DNA of 64,000 nucleotides, taken from contig NC_041395.2 of the NCBI RefSeq assembly GCF_900747795.2, forward strand, positions 33,427,632-33,491,631, written 5' to 3'. Below, one piece after another: positions 22,006 through 34,039 of the stretch (position 1 is its first letter; each line of letters starts with the position of its first letter). This DNA is from Erpetoichthys calabaricus (lineage: Eukaryota > Chordata > Cladistia > Polypteriformes > Polypteridae). The notes under the pieces were generated by a model that was given only the letters and a program-made list of their open reading frames with translations, made no database searches and was not told where the DNA came from. A program made the position numbers and the translations under genes.

Positions 22006-23645
22006 TAACCTCTTTAACACACTACTTCTCCGCTGCGAAGCGCGGGTATTTTGCTAGTTATTATTAAAATAGCCTCATAGTCAAGTGCATTAGGTGGTGA
22101 AAGGTCTGTTAGAGACATCAATGCTGCCCTCAGTGCCTCTCTCTGATGATGCAGGCGTTCATACATATGGAAGGTGCCGTTCCAGTGTGTGTCAACCTTG
22201 ATTATCATCGTCAGAGTCTCCCCATGTGTTCCTGTACTTTGGCCAGTCTCTCTTTTGCTATAGTACTTGTAACTAAAAAATGTCACAAGTTTTCTGGCTT
22301 TAGCACATATATCATTAAGGGCAGAGAACTGATCAAACGACTTTCTCACTATTCAGTTCAGCGTGTGTGCTACAGAAATGCCATATTTCACAATCATGTT
22401 TGGTGCAGCAATCGTGCAATCACCTGTGAGGGAGCTTCTCACTTTTTCTTTTTTATCCACTCCTCCATGAGTTTTGTTTTTGACTACAGCCATATTATCT
22501 GAAGTGTGACTATAACGGAAATGTTTTACTCCAAGCAAAACAGTGCCAGGCTTCTCATTTTCATCTATAAAATAGCAGGTTACTGCAAGGAAAGCATTCA
22601 TATTCATGGATGGCAACATATCAGAAGAGAGACTGACTGCCACCCCCTTCTGACGTTTGCTTTGGCCTTTTCTTTGCCTTCTTGGTATTTTTGATCTACC
22701 ATAGCGTTTAATGACTAAGGATGGGGACAAATAGTTTAGTGTTTATTTTAATTAGTTAAGCTAAAATGAACTAGTTTACACTTTCATACCATCCTAGAAG
22801 GGAGAATGTAGGTGGAATCCAAAACATTCAATAGCTCCCTAAACTCCACATCTTCCACAACTGAAAACGGCTGAGTATCCTTGATGACCATGTTTACTAA
22901 GGCCTGTGTCTCCTCATGGACAGCTTGGTAATGCCTAATCATTGATGAGGTGTTATTGAGGTACACAAGCATCTTCTGGCACAGCAAGCATTTCACTTGA
23001 ATTATATGAAAAAGCAATAAAATAAAAAGTGCATAGTGTGTATGGTAATTATTGTGAGCATACAAAATGCCAACCATTACATACCCATTGAGACACTACT
23101 CCATTAACCTGCTAACCAAACCACCATCTAGCAACTCACTTAGTCCCAGCCGTTTTGCACACTTGTATCCTGGAACCGAGACTCAAGATGAATCTGTGAT
23201 ATGTACCACACAGACCGAGACCTCGTTTGTCATTGGTCATGTGGTTTTCTGCAAAACAATACCAGCCTCGAAGCGAGGCTTCATCTGGCATTCCCCCTTC
23301 TGCTCGACACAAACCTCGAAGTCCTGGTTTCAAATGTCCCATCACTACCCCTAAGATTCCAAACTTAGTTGGGACATCCCCGTTTGCTTTTCTCTCTTTT
23401 TTTAAGGTAAGAAGCTTGTACTATGCAATTATGTTTTTATGTGTATACTCAGTTAATAACTAATATTTCCTTTAAAAGCATGACATCCATGTTTAATTTT
23501 ATTTTTTACTGCTGTATACACACGGATAATAATAGTACAAAAACAAGTTCTGTAAAAGACAGGAAGAATATACTGTCTAACATTTTACTAAATCTATTGT
23601 TTTTCTTTTTTCTTTTTATTCTTTGAACAGAACAGTTTTTGGTGA

Positions 23646-23684
23646 GGATTTTGTATAAGTGACAGTATGCAGTTCCTCATTGTG
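23646..23684 (-). promoter_or_regulatory. 23-bp RSS of V2
   Basis: Heptamer CACAATG (23678-23684), spacer of exactly 23 bp, nonamer ACAAAATCC (23646-23654, one base from consensus). The heptamer deviates only at the fifth base; the critical CAC is kept. Confidence 0.92.
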
Positions 23685-24165
23685 CTTGTAGTGCAGTAAT
23701 ATTTGGCCGTGTCTTCAATTTTGAGGTTGTTCATATCCAAATACAGAGCCTGTTTAGAGTTGTCTCTGGAGATTATAAATCTTCCTTTAATGCTGCTGGC
23801 ATACTCTATAGTGCTGCTGCCAGCGTTAATGTAAGCCAGCCATTCAAGTCCTTTTCCAGGCTCTTGTCGAATCCAGTGCAAGCCGTAAGCAGTAATAGTA
23901 TCTCCATCACTGTCCTGCCCTGCACCTTGACAAGTCAGTCTCAGAGACTCTCCAGGTTTTTTGACTTCATTACCTTTCTGGGTCAGCACAATATCTGAGC
24001 GAACACCTGGATAAATAAACAGACAGAATGTGAACTCAAGTCAAAGAATATGAGGTGAAATAAAAAAAAATGATAAGTCAAGAAAAATATCAATTAAGGC
24101 ATATGAAACGAAAGTGACTTACATGACAAAATGGTCATAAACATGAAAAAATATAAAGTCTCCAT
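23685..24165 (-). CDS. IGHV: Immunoglobulin heavy-type V segment V2, apparently functional
   Basis: The leader exon is 24123-24165 (METLYFFMFMTILS plus one base). A GTAAGT donor, a 116-bp intron and a CCAG acceptor follow. The V exon is 23685-24006 (322 bp), beginning [21 protein letters not shown]. It keeps the first Cys (LTC), [23 protein letters not shown] and EDTAKYYC, and CDR1 has [11 protein letters not shown]2 (INAGSSTI) differs from V1 and V4. No disabling change is seen; the RSS and octamer are intact. An open frame running past the exon into the RSS flank is not coding in the germline. Confidence 0.93.
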
Positions 24166-24220
24166 AACTGTTGTTGAAACAGCAAAACACTAAATGTATG
24201 ATCAGCACAAACTCTCTAGA

Positions 24221-24255
24221 TTTATGTGATAAAAAGTAAGCCACCTCATTTGCAT
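24221..24255 (-). promoter_or_regulatory. Octamer and TATA-like promoter of V2
   Basis: A perfect ATGCAAAT (minus strand, 24248-24255) lies 83 bp upstream of the leader ATG, with an AT-rich ACATAAATC TATA-like element in between. Confidence 0.85.
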
Positions 24256-25916
24256 AATATTCATATCAGATGTGAAAGGATTATTTAAGAATCAATGTAA
24301 CAGAAGGAAAAAATTCAGTATATAATGCACTGCTTAAAATATTTTTTAAAACAATTTTTTTCTTGTAAACAATGAACATACTTAAGATTAATTTGTCACA
24401 ACACTAGTATACAAGAGCACAATGACAAATGGAAATTTAACACATTTTTGGCAGTTTACTGTTTTTCATTTAAAAAAAAAATCAATATGCTGTGCATTTA
24501 CATTCATACAATGTATATATGATTATTTGTTTTGCTTGTGCAAGATGTAGGATTTACAAAGGGTTTGGGCAAAGAAAACAACAGATGAATTCTTTTTTGT
24601 GTCTTTGAAATTACTGTAAAATAATGAATATTCAATGTCACTTTAATATCTATCACACTCAGTGTACTTTTGTCCATTTAATTGTAAAACTACATGCACT
24701 CTTTTTGTAAGTTTATATGTTAAAATATACAGACAGTAAATATAGACAGAATGGGAGAGATTTTTAAGTGGATGAGCTGCACAGATGTAAGACAGTTGAA
24801 CGAGAAAGTGCAACGGCACAGTTTGTTATACAGAGCTCCTGCAGCCATTATTGATACTTACAGTGAGTTCCCTTTTCAGTATGGAGGCCATAAAGTGCTA
24901 AATATTGTATCCATTATTCCATTTATTTTCTGATCCTGCTTTGAATCTCAAGATCAGGGGCAGTCAGAGCTTATACTGGCAACACTGAATACAAGTCTGC
25001 GGGTCAGGGTAGGATGCTAGTCCTTTGCTGGGCACATATCCATGCTACTCAATCCGGGATGGCTTAAATTCCAGGGACAGCATGCAATTTCCATCCTAGA
25101 CTAGCACCACTCCCCACAGTGCCATCTATGTTTAAATAAATTGATTAGATTAATGACTATATAATACAAATAATGCTGTTTACTGTACATTATTTCTGTA
25201 GATTTCATATACTTTATTCAACTTTTCAAGAGTGGCTCAGTGCTTAGTTGGGCTCTGAAAAATATGAAATGTACAATATAAACCAATAAACAATAAAAAC
25301 GTGATTTCGAATGTTAATGAACCCCATTGCATGTTTTTCTTTTCTAAATTAAGTTTTATTAAGGATATGCCAACATGGAGCCAAAGCCTGAAGGCAGGAA
25401 CTCATACCAGATAAAGATGTACGGATCGCTTTTTTGTGCTAATGTGATCTTTTAATGGCACAGATTACAAAATATTTGATTGATAATCCCAAATTGGAAA
25501 TATTTGCTATCAGATTTTCTCCACACCAGAATTACAGTATGCTAGCTAAGAAATAGCGTTTCACTCATAATACACATGGCCCACCATTTCCATTTGGCAG
25601 TGGTTTCTTTTTTCAGTACATTGCCTTTATTGTTGCTGCAGAAAACTTTACAGTACATACATAAGTAAGTTCATACAGTGGCTATGAAAAACCCAAATAT
25701 TGATACAAGAAACAATATTTACTGTATGTGAAAAATAACTGGAAAAGTTTTACTAAAAGAAAGAACTTTTAACAATTTGATTTTACAGGCAAAACCCAGA
25801 AGAATAATTGACAAATTAGTCATCATCTGCCGCAACTATGGACAACAACATAAACCTCCTGACTAGTATATCTGTGCATTGATTGCAGATATAAAGAAAA
25901 ATGGATGATCAGCTGT
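24256..25916. other. V2 upstream flank and intergenic
   Basis: Positions 24940-25130 contain the degenerate repeat (TACTGGCAACACTGAATACAA) found at the outer edge of the V4 and V5 units. The rest is AT-rich and without recognisable genes. Confidence 0.45.
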
Positions 25917-25929
25917 GGATGATTTAAAT

Positions 25930-26057
25930 CCATCCATCCATTATCCAACCCGCTATATCCTAACTACAGGGTCACGGGGGGCTGCTGGATCCAATCCTAG
26001 CAAACACAGGGCACAAGGCAGGAAACAAACCATGGGCAGGGTACCAGCCCACCGCAG
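25930..26057 (-). mobile_element. 5'-truncated V-SINE
   Basis: Only the 3' part of the SINE is present, with its CCATCCATCC tail at the left. A 13-bp duplication GGATGATTTAAAT flanks it (25917-25929 and 26058-26070), so it was truncated on insertion and not by later deletion. Confidence 0.88.
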
Positions 26058-26070
26058 GGATGATTTAAAT

Positions 26071-27271
26071 ACAAATGTCAAACCAGATAGTAAAGGAAAT
26101 TTCATTAAGAACCGTGTGCTAATTTTTAGCTGCAGTTCATAAACTGTTTACTAAAATACACTTTTGTGGACGAAGTGCTACAGAGGATATACTCAGTCAG
26201 AAATTGGTCATCCATACTGGCTTAGGTCCAAGGTAGATGTCAATAAATGCACAGCATTTTGGGGTGTTCATATTAATCCTTTTGTCAGTTTCGGAGAATA
26301 TACAGCGCAGGGTCTATGTTATTATCTTCTGCTCAGTGTTTGCTTAATAATTACTTTTAATAATTGGTGTTTGATATACTAATTTGGTATTAATTGTAAC
26401 TGTTCAAGTAACATTGTCAAATCTAAAAAAGTATCTTAGACTGAAATCATGGTAATTAGAAATTAATTTCTAGAAATAAATTAAGACTGCTTTTTACTTT
26501 GAGTTTAGCTTTAATGCAAAATATTCATTAGCTAGTGTTTGACCGTCACAATTTTCAGAGTCTGTGTAACACTTTTCTTAATCTCTGCCACCCAGATACA
26601 TCTGCAATGACACATCTGTTTAGTTTTATGTATGGAACTATACAGTCATGATACCTGTGGTTAATCACTTCTATCTTGATGGTACCACAATTTTGAAAAA
26701 TGACAAACAGAGGGAGGGCAGTGAATGGCTTAAATGGCATACTAATGAAGTAACACATATACTATAGCAATCTGAGTCACCACATGTTGACCCATTTGAT
26801 CCTGGAAAGCATTTACCCACCTCCATTATACAATTATTAAATGATTGTTGTTGTCACAGAAGAATGATGTTGTCTCACTCCAGTACACGTACCGGTCACT
26901 TCTAAGGTTATGTGAAACAAGCCACTAACACACAGTTTATTTTATGTTTTCAAATTTTTGCTGATTCAAGTAATTTAAAAGACACATAAATAAGGTTGGT
27001 TGAAAAAGGGAAAAACTCTATTCCCCAAATGGAACCCAAGTAGAAGTTAGAAAGAAAGGATTTTACTTCAGATCAGGATCTGGTGTAGTGTGATAGAGGT
27101 AACATGGGAGCTGAAGAAGTCAAAAAAGGAACAATATTAATTTTATTAATTTCAAGACAAGACTGAAAAGAGAGAAGATGCTTTTATCAACCCTTAACAA
27201 ATGCCTCAGAGTCAGCTAGGTATGCACACATTAGAATCTCAAGATGATGGCCTGCTGATGATTCTTAAGGA
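26071..27271. other. Intergenic, no gene recognised
   Basis: AT-rich sequence with short unconserved open frames. I see no element ends, RNA gene or Ig remnant. Confidence 0.35.
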
Positions 27272-27600
27272 TTAACAAAATTACAGTGGGAGTTTGAGTT
27301 TGTAGCAACAGAGTCCCAAAGCTGTGTAATGGTCTGCCTGCTAATTTAAAAGGTGCCACCTCCAGTCTCAGCATTTAAATCCAGGCTGAAGACTCACTAC
27401 TTCAGTTTGGCATACCCTGACTAGAGCTGCTGATTAGCTGTTGTTATTCATTAATACTAAAATATTAAACTGTTACTAACCTTCCCCTATTCTGTTTCTT
27501 TTCTTGGCACCCTCATGGTGCACTTGGTGCCACTGCTCTCTTGCCAAGATGTTTGCCTCACATGTATACAGAGTTACTGGTGGCTATAAATTATAGGTTA
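27272..27600 (+). mobile_element. L2 LINE 3' fragment
   Basis: The degraded end of ORF2 (AAAATTACAGTGGGAG ... CCAGGCTGAAGACTCACTAC) and the start of the 3' UTR match 47460-47760 closely in order. It is old and incomplete. Confidence 0.78.
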
Positions 27601-28139
27601 AAATGACAGAATTCTGCATTTTAAGAGTTAGATGATGTGATATATTACAAAACATAATGGTAATAGAAAAGTATAAAGGGGAATGAATTGTATTAATTGT
27701 TACTCACTCGATGGACTGAGACATTTGTTCATATCGATGTGCAAATAAAGAATTGTTCTACATTTTCATCTGGTCTCAGAGAATGATTTATTTGAATACA
27801 GAGGAAAGTTTTTTCCCCAAACATTTCTACTTTGTTTTAGATGTATTTGAACAAATTTGTATCCTTATTTGATTGTTCTGTATTAAGCGAGTGGTATAAG
27901 CTATTTTTGCATTTTGCCTTGACAGTTGGCATGTCGCTCTGTGCCTGCAGTTGGTGAGAAGCGCTGTGCAAGAGCCAAGTAGTCTGTATTGTTGTATTGT
28001 ATTTCTGAGGTGTCAATGATAGATTGACCACTGATGGATTTCTTATGTTTTGGGTTACATAAGAAATAAATTATTGTTGTTGTCTGTAAGAGATGTGTAT
28101 ATATTTCATCTTAAATATCTAAGACCACAGGACACTGGT

Positions 28140-28640
28140 ATTAAAGAGGGAAAGGAGGATTGGCAACAAAGATCATTAAGAGGTAGAAGTAAGGATTTTT
28201 CCAAACTTATTTTATAACCAGATAAAGGGTTAAGAGTCTTAAAAAATGTATAGAATAAGGGAAATATCAGACAAAGTACACCTAAATAACACAGAATGTC
28301 ATCTGCATATAGAGATCAAGTGGTTAATATTATGGACTATAATGGCAATAAGCAACTTAGAATTATGTATGGCTATGGCTGAAGGTTGAAAAGGAAAATT
28401 AAATAGAAAAGAGGAAAGAGGACAGCCTAACCTAACTCCTCAGCCAATGGGGAATTGAGGAGAAAAAATGGAATTAGTTAGGACAACTGCAGAGGGGGAA
28501 AGAGAATAAGGCTTTGATTGAATTAATATATATTAGTCTAAAGTCCATCTTATTCATAACCTCCAACAAAAATTGCCAGTTCATATGGTCAAAAGCCTTT
28601 TCTACATCAAGAAGCAATTAATACAATTTATGAAGACGTC
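28140..28640 (-). mobile_element. L1-type LINE reverse transcriptase fragment
   Basis: On the minus strand, LDVEKAFDHMNWQFLL (near 28570-28620) and SLYADDILCYL (near 28270-28310) match L1-clade RT motifs, including the catalytic ADD. Between them the frame is degraded. It has no ends and is an old scrap. Confidence 0.75.
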
Positions 28641-29576
28641 TGTTTTGTCAGTCACCTGTAGCAGTGATCAAACTTAACATTTCTAAGATGGCAAAAGAAT
28701 AAAAAAAATCGGCCTGTTTACTCCATGGCATTTGTGAAGTATTGAATATGTATTTTGTGTCTGAAGTTTGTTTTTGCTTTTTCCTACCCAGTTAAATTTA
28801 TGCATATAAGCTGTCACATGCCCTTGTCTGAAAACTCACATGCAGATTCACACATTTCTTAAATTTATAAAATGAATAACATACACACACTCATTTTCAA
28901 ATCTACTTAATCCAGCTCAGGATCATAGGAGCACCACTGGCCCCAGAGAAAACCAAGGTTCATTGTGAAGAAGACTTCTGCACAAAGCAACACTCTTACA
29001 GGGAGATTTCTGAGTTGCCCGTTAAACTGAGGCTCTGTTATATAATAAGGACTGATAATCTTTGGAGACATGGTAGATGGTGGGTTTCTCTCAAAATCCA
29101 CATAAAAGTCCACCAGCAGGAAGTAAAGCTGACATAACAAAATCTAAATCTACACTTTAAGCTGAGATATCTTTCTAAGAGTTTTCCATCTTTTAACAAC
29201 AGGGGGCCACAGCGACACGTGCTTTCATTCCTAGTTTTGCCGTTCATACTGCTGCCAACTGCTGATGCACATTCTCTTCTAAAAGCCTATTGGCTTCCTG
29301 AAGCTGTAGATGTTTATGAATTTTCTTTTCCCATCCTTCTTTTTATATAGTATTAGTCATTACTAACTTTACTGGTGCATTTCCATTCAGACTCATACAG
29401 ACAAACACCACAACATCCATAAGCTGTGGTTATTCTTTACATGACATGTTGGAAATATTTATTTTATTATTACAAGCTGTTTATTTTTTTACATTCAGAC
29501 AGTTGACACAGCAGGTCTTTAGGAAAAGGTAAGTTCTTGTCTTGTGTTTAGCAGATTTCTGTTTTCATCCAAAAAC
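28641..29576. other. Intergenic, no gene recognised
   Basis: AT-rich sequence. A diffuse SINE-like line (CAAATCTACTTAATCCAGCTCAGG near 28897, shown in part) is too weak to classify. Confidence 0.3.
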
Positions 29577-32500
29577 AAATCCATCCATCCATCCATCCAT
29601 CCTCTTCCACTTATCCGAGGTTGGGTCGCGGGGGCAGCAGCTTGAGCAGAGATGCAGACTTCCCTCTTCCCGGCCACTTCTTCTAGCTCTTCCAGGAGAA
29701 TCCCGAGGCATTCCCAGGCCAGCCGGGAGACATAGTCATTCCAGTGTGTCCTGGGTCTTCCCCAGGGCCTCCTCCCGGTTGGACGTGCCAGGAACACCTC
29801 ACCAGGGAGGCGTCCAGGAGGAATCCTGATCAGATGCCTGAGGCATCTCATCTGACTCCTCTCGATGCGGAGGAGCAGCGGCTCTACTCTGAGCCCCTCC
29901 CAGATGACTGAGCTTCTCACCCTATCTTTAAGGGGAGAGCCCAGACACCCTGCGGAGGAAACTCATTTCAGCCGCTAGTATTCACGATCTCGTTCTTTCA
30001 GTCACTACCCATAGCTCATGACCATAGGTGAGGGTAGGAACATAGATCGACTGGTAAATTGAGAGCTTTGCCTTACGGCTCAGCTCCTTTTTCACCACGA
30101 CAGACCGATGCAGAGTCTGCATCACTGCAGATGCCGCACCGACCCGCCTGTCGATCTCACACTCCATTCTTCCCTCACTCGTGAACAAGACCCCGAGATA
30201 CTTGAACTCCTCCACTTGGGGCAGGATCTCGCTCCCAACCCTGAGAGGGTACTCCACCCTTTTCCGGCTGAGGACCATGGTCTCAGATTTGAAGGTGCTG
30301 ATTCCCATCCCAGCCGCTTCACACTCAGCTGCGAAACGATCCAGAGAGAGCTGAAGATCACGGCCTGATGAAGCAAACAGGACAACATCATCTGCAAAAA
30401 GCAGTGACCCAATCCTGAGCCCACCAAATCGGACCCCCTCAACACCCTGGCTTTACCTAGAAATTCTGTCCAAAAAAGGTATGAACAGAATCGGTGAAAA
30501 AAAGGGCAGGCCTGGCAGAGTCCAACTCTCAACAAAACTTCCATGATGAATAAAAAATTTGGACAGCGTTTTCCCTCGCCCGGACGCGGGACACCGGGGC
30601 CCCCCTCTGGAGCCAGGCCTCGATGGTGAGCGCCTGGTGGCCGGGCTTACACCCATGGGGCTTGGCCGGGCACAGCCCGAAGAGGCAACGTGAGTCCCCC
30701 TTCCCATGGGCTCACCACCTATGGGAGGGGCCAAAGAGGTCGGGTGCAGTGTGAGTTGGGTGGTAGCCGAAGGCGGGGACCTTGGCGGTCCGATCCTCGG
30801 CTACAGAAGCTGGCTCTTGGGACGTGGAATGTCACCTCTCTGAAGGGGAAGGAGCCTGAGCTAGTGCGCAAGGTTGAGAGGTTCTGGCTAGATATAGTCG
30901 GGCTCACCTTGACACACAGCTTGGACTCTGGAACCAATCTCCTTGAGCAGGGCTGGACTCTCTACCAGTCTGGAGTTGCCCCCGGTGAGAGGTGCCGAGC
31001 GGGTGTGGGCAGACGTATTGCCCCCCAACTTGGAGCCTGTTCATTAGGGTTTACCCCGGTAGACGAGAGGGTAGCCTCCCTCCGCCTTCGGGTGGGGGGA
31101 CGGGTCCTAACTGTTGTTTGTGCATATGCACCGAACAGCAGTTTGGAGTACCCACCCTTTTTGGAGTCCCTGGAGGGGGTGCTAGAGGGCATACCTTCTG
31201 GGGACTCCCTCGTACTGCTGGGAGACTTCAATGCTCACGTGGGCAATGACAGTGAGACCTGGAAGGGCGTGATTGGGAGGAATGGCCCCCCCCGATCTGA
31301 ACCCGAGTGGTGTTTTGTTATTGGACTTCTGTGCTCATCACGGATTGTCCATAACGGACACCATGTTCAAGCATAGGGGTGTTCATATGTGCATTTGGCA
31401 CCAGGACACCCTAGGCCTCAGTTCGATGATCGACTTTGTGGTCGTGTCGTCAGACTTGTGGCCACATGTCTTGGACACTCGGGTGAAGAGAGGGGAGGAG
31501 CTGTCAACTGATCACGACCTGGTGGTGAGTTGGCTGCGATGGTGGGGGAGAATGCCTGTCAGGCCTGGTAGGCCCAAACGTGTTGTAAGGGTCTGCTGGG
31601 AATGTCTGGCAGAGCCCCCTGTCAGAAGTAGCTTCAACTCCCACCTCCGGCAGAACTTTGACCATGTCCTGAGGGAGGTGGGAGACATTGAGTCCGAATG
31701 GGCCATGTTCCGTGCCTCTACTGTTGAGGCGGCAGACCAGAGCTGTGGCCGTAAGGTAGTCTGTGCCTGTCATAGCGGCAATCCCCGAACCCGTTGGTGG
31801 ACACCGGCAGTGAGGGATGCTGTCAAGCTGAAGAAGGAGTCCTACCGGTCCCTTTTGTCCTGTGGGACTCTGGAGGCAGCTGATAGGTACCGGCAGGCCA
31901 AGTGGAATGCGGCTTCGGTGGTTGCTAAGGCAAAAACTCGGGCTTGGGAGTAGTTTGGGGAGGCCATGGAGAACGACTTTCGGACGGCTTCGAGGAGATT
32001 CTGGTCCACCGTCCGGCGTCTCAGGAGGGGGAAGCAGTGCAGTGTCAACACTGTATATGGTGGGGATGGTACGCTGCTGACCTCGACTCGGGACGTTGTG
32101 GGTCAGTGGGGGGAGTACTTCGAAGACCTCCTCAATCCCACTAACATGCCTTCCAATGAGGAAGCAGAGACTGGGGACTCGGAGGTGGGCTCCCCCATCT
32201 CTGGGACTGAGGTCACCAAGGTGGTCAAAAAACTCCTTGATGGCAGGGCCCTGGGGGTGGATGAGATACGCCCAGAGTTCCTCAAGGCTCTGGATGTTGT
32301 AGGGCTCTCTTGGTTGACACGTCTCTGCAACATCGCATGGACATCAGGGACAGTGCCTCTGGATTGGCAGACCGGGGTGGTGGTCCCCCTCTTTAAGAAG
32401 GGGGACCAGAGGGTGTGTTTCAACTACAGTGGGATCACACTCCTCAGCCTCCCTGGAAAAGTCTATTCGGGGGTTCTGGAGAGGAGGGTCCGTCAGATAG

Positions 32501-32750
32501 TCGAACCTCGGATTCAGGAGGAACAGTGTGGTTTTCGTGGACCAACTCTACACCCTTAGTAGGGTCCTAGAGGGTGCATGGGAGTTCGCCCAACCAGTCT
32601 ATATGTGTTTTGTGGACTTGGAAAAGGCGTTTGACTGTGTCCTTCGGGGAATCCTGTGGGGGGTGCTCCGAGGGTATGGGGTACTGGACCCCCTGATAAG
32701 AGCTGTTCGGTCCCTGTATGATCGGTGTCAGAGCTTGGTCCGCATGAACT
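29577..32750 (-). mobile_element. Rex3 LINE, copy 2, with 5' inversion
   Basis: The 3' half is on the minus strand (29577-about 30532), with CCATCC tail repeats at its left. The 5' part (about 30545-32750) is inverted onto the plus strand. It holds the GC-rich 5' UTR, the APE endonuclease ([39 protein letters not shown]) and RT (FVDLEKAFDC). It has a shift near 31280, an in-frame TAG at 31951-31953 and a shift near 32540. The inverted part stops at SLVRM; the minus part starts at RVGL, so a little RT sequence was lost at the junction. Positions 32365-32384 match the reverse Rex3 PCR primer site as I remember it. Confidence 0.92.
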
Positions 32751-32791
32751 TCCAAAGAAAGATTTTTAACTATAACCAAGAAATCATTATA

Positions 32792-33002
32792 TAGGGTGGT
32801 CCAGACCTAATTATGCAATTTTCATTACGCTGTAACTTATTAAGTTTATTACATAGAAAATCACCCAAAAAATCCCGGACCATCGACAAGTATGCGAACT
32901 GACGACATGAATAATCATCTTTGCAACGAACTGGAATCGTCCCCACATAAATCAAAGTCATCCAGACAATCTGGATCTGCATAATTAGATCTCGACCACC
33001 CT
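32792..33002. mobile_element. Short MITE with TA flanks (Tc1/mariner-like)
   Basis: Inverted ends AGGGTGGTCCAGACCTAAT and, from the right, AGGGTGGTCGAGATCTAAT both continue into TATGCA. TA dinucleotides flank each end. It is about 211 bp with no coding. The superfamily is inferred from TA insertion and small size. Confidence 0.72.
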
Positions 33003-33746
33003 GTATATTAAAGACAATGAACATCTACAATTTATATGAAATATTTAGAAAATTAAAGGAAACAATAATTAGATTTCAATAGCTAACTCACAAATGGTGA
33101 GGATTACATCATGAAGGTATTTACTTTTGTTATGTGCATTCGTGAACCATTCTGACAAGGTAAGCAGGTCTTTCAGCACAGCACTATTAACATTTTCCTA
33201 GTTAAATGGTGTCTGTGCCCATGGGTGTTTCCAGACTAATGGTAATTTTAATGGTTATGCTGACTTTATTCACGCTTCAGAACCTCATTCATTTCTGCTG
33301 GTGTTCTTCTATTTGTAATGGTATGTTATATTGATTGTATCCAGCTTGGCTATAACTAATATGGTTTCTCTTCGAGGTGCAGAGCTTATTTTGGTTGTTT
33401 TTCCTAATTGCTAAAAATATACAAATTTAAATTGCCATTTTATCCCAGTTTCCAAAAGAATAAAAATGTATTTCAGTTGTGTCCAGTGTTCATTCTTGCT
33501 TTGAAATCTGTGCTCTATCCCACTTGGACATTAAAGTGTCAGTTTTATTAACTGCATGAAAGCCTGCATTTGTGTTATTGCTTAAACACTAAATATTGTT
33601 AATTTCTGATGACAAATATACAGGACATTAATTATTTTCCTCAAATATTTGGAAAGGTATAATTCATATTCATTTTTCAACTTTTGAAATTAAACTCATT
33701 TCCTAATTCTGTAAGTTGTCCAAAAAAGAAAAATGACTATTTGGTA
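33003..33746. other. Downstream flank of V3
   Basis: AT-rich, with no gene or clear element. By position it is the degraded 3' flank of the V3 unit. Confidence 0.35.
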
Positions 33747-33785
33747 GGAGTTTATATTCAGTATAATAAGAAGTTTCCCATTGTG
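33747..33785 (-). promoter_or_regulatory. 23-bp RSS of pseudogene V3
   Basis: Heptamer CACAATG (33779-33785), 23-bp spacer, nonamer ATAAACTCC (33747-33755). The signal has outlived its gene. Confidence 0.8.
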
Positions 33786-34038
33786 TCTGTGGAACAATAG
33801 TAGGTCACTGTCTTCAGTTCTGAGGCTGTTCATGTCCAAAGGCACGACCTGTTTAGAATTGTCTCTGGAAATAGTAAATTGTTCTCCAGGGCTCTTGGTA
33901 TACAGTATAGTACTGCTGTCAGAGTTAATAAAAGCCAGCCATTCAAGTATCTTTTCAACCCTTTATTAAAGCCATAAGCTGAAAAGGTGCTTCCACTGCT
34001 GTCTTGTCCTGAATCTTAATGTGTCAGCCACAGTGACT
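33786..34038 (-). pseudogene. IGHV: Immunoglobulin V pseudogene V3, 5' truncated
   Basis: FR2 to FR3 are recognisable ([34 protein letters not shown]). The leader and most of FR1 are missing, replaced by V-SINE sequence from about 34040. Frameshifts occur before FR2, and a two-base deletion falls just before the second Cys. CDR1 still has the 18-residue spacing (SGQDSSGSTFSAYGFN) but has lost the acidic core. It cannot encode a V domain, though it could serve as a gene-conversion donor. Confidence 0.9.
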
Positions 34039-34039
34039 C

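Larger units (their letters stand above)
19076..22056 (+). mobile_element. Non-autonomous Helitron, about 3 kb
   Basis: The 5' end begins TCTATAATAATAAAAGGC, then a GACT-rich tract (about 19100-19150). The 3' end has a short hairpin (CCGCTGCGAAGCGCGG) followed by GTATTTTGCTAG and a host T, the CTAG|T terminus of Helitrons. Insertion is between A and T, with no duplication. Inside are a repeated unit of about 111 bp, an internal degenerate terminus near 20042-20072 and TA-rich microsatellites. No Rep/helicase coding is seen, so mobility would need proteins from elsewhere. Confidence 0.87.
14541..23351 (-). mobile_element. Broken hAT transposon hosting L2, SINE and Helitron
   Basis: Transposase pieces read from right to left on the minus strand. 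A BED-type zinc finger is near 22860-23000 (CLLCQK ... RHYQAVH). Next come the catalytic-domain start (NMNAFLAVTCYFIDENEK, 22353-22730), 22057-22349 (ARKLVTFF, VDTHWNGTFHMYERL), 18771-18962 (PFHQATVELSEEKRVSAS), 18461-18730 (MLDPRFKNHGF), and the hATC end at 14541-14828 (NATEDASIEV, SEDPLQY, RYCLNPTTV). The right end TAGGGGTAGTGATGGG (about 23340-23351) looks like a hAT terminus. A GTAAGT donor near 18520 hints at an intron, so the L2 may sit in an intron. Several stops and shifts make it inactive. It is a transposon and not a host ZBED gene, because it is decayed and multiply inserted. Confidence 0.82.

Noticed and set aside
21803-22057. Tyr/Ile-rich 84-codon frame
   Set aside because: Translation of TATG microsatellite inside the Helitron.
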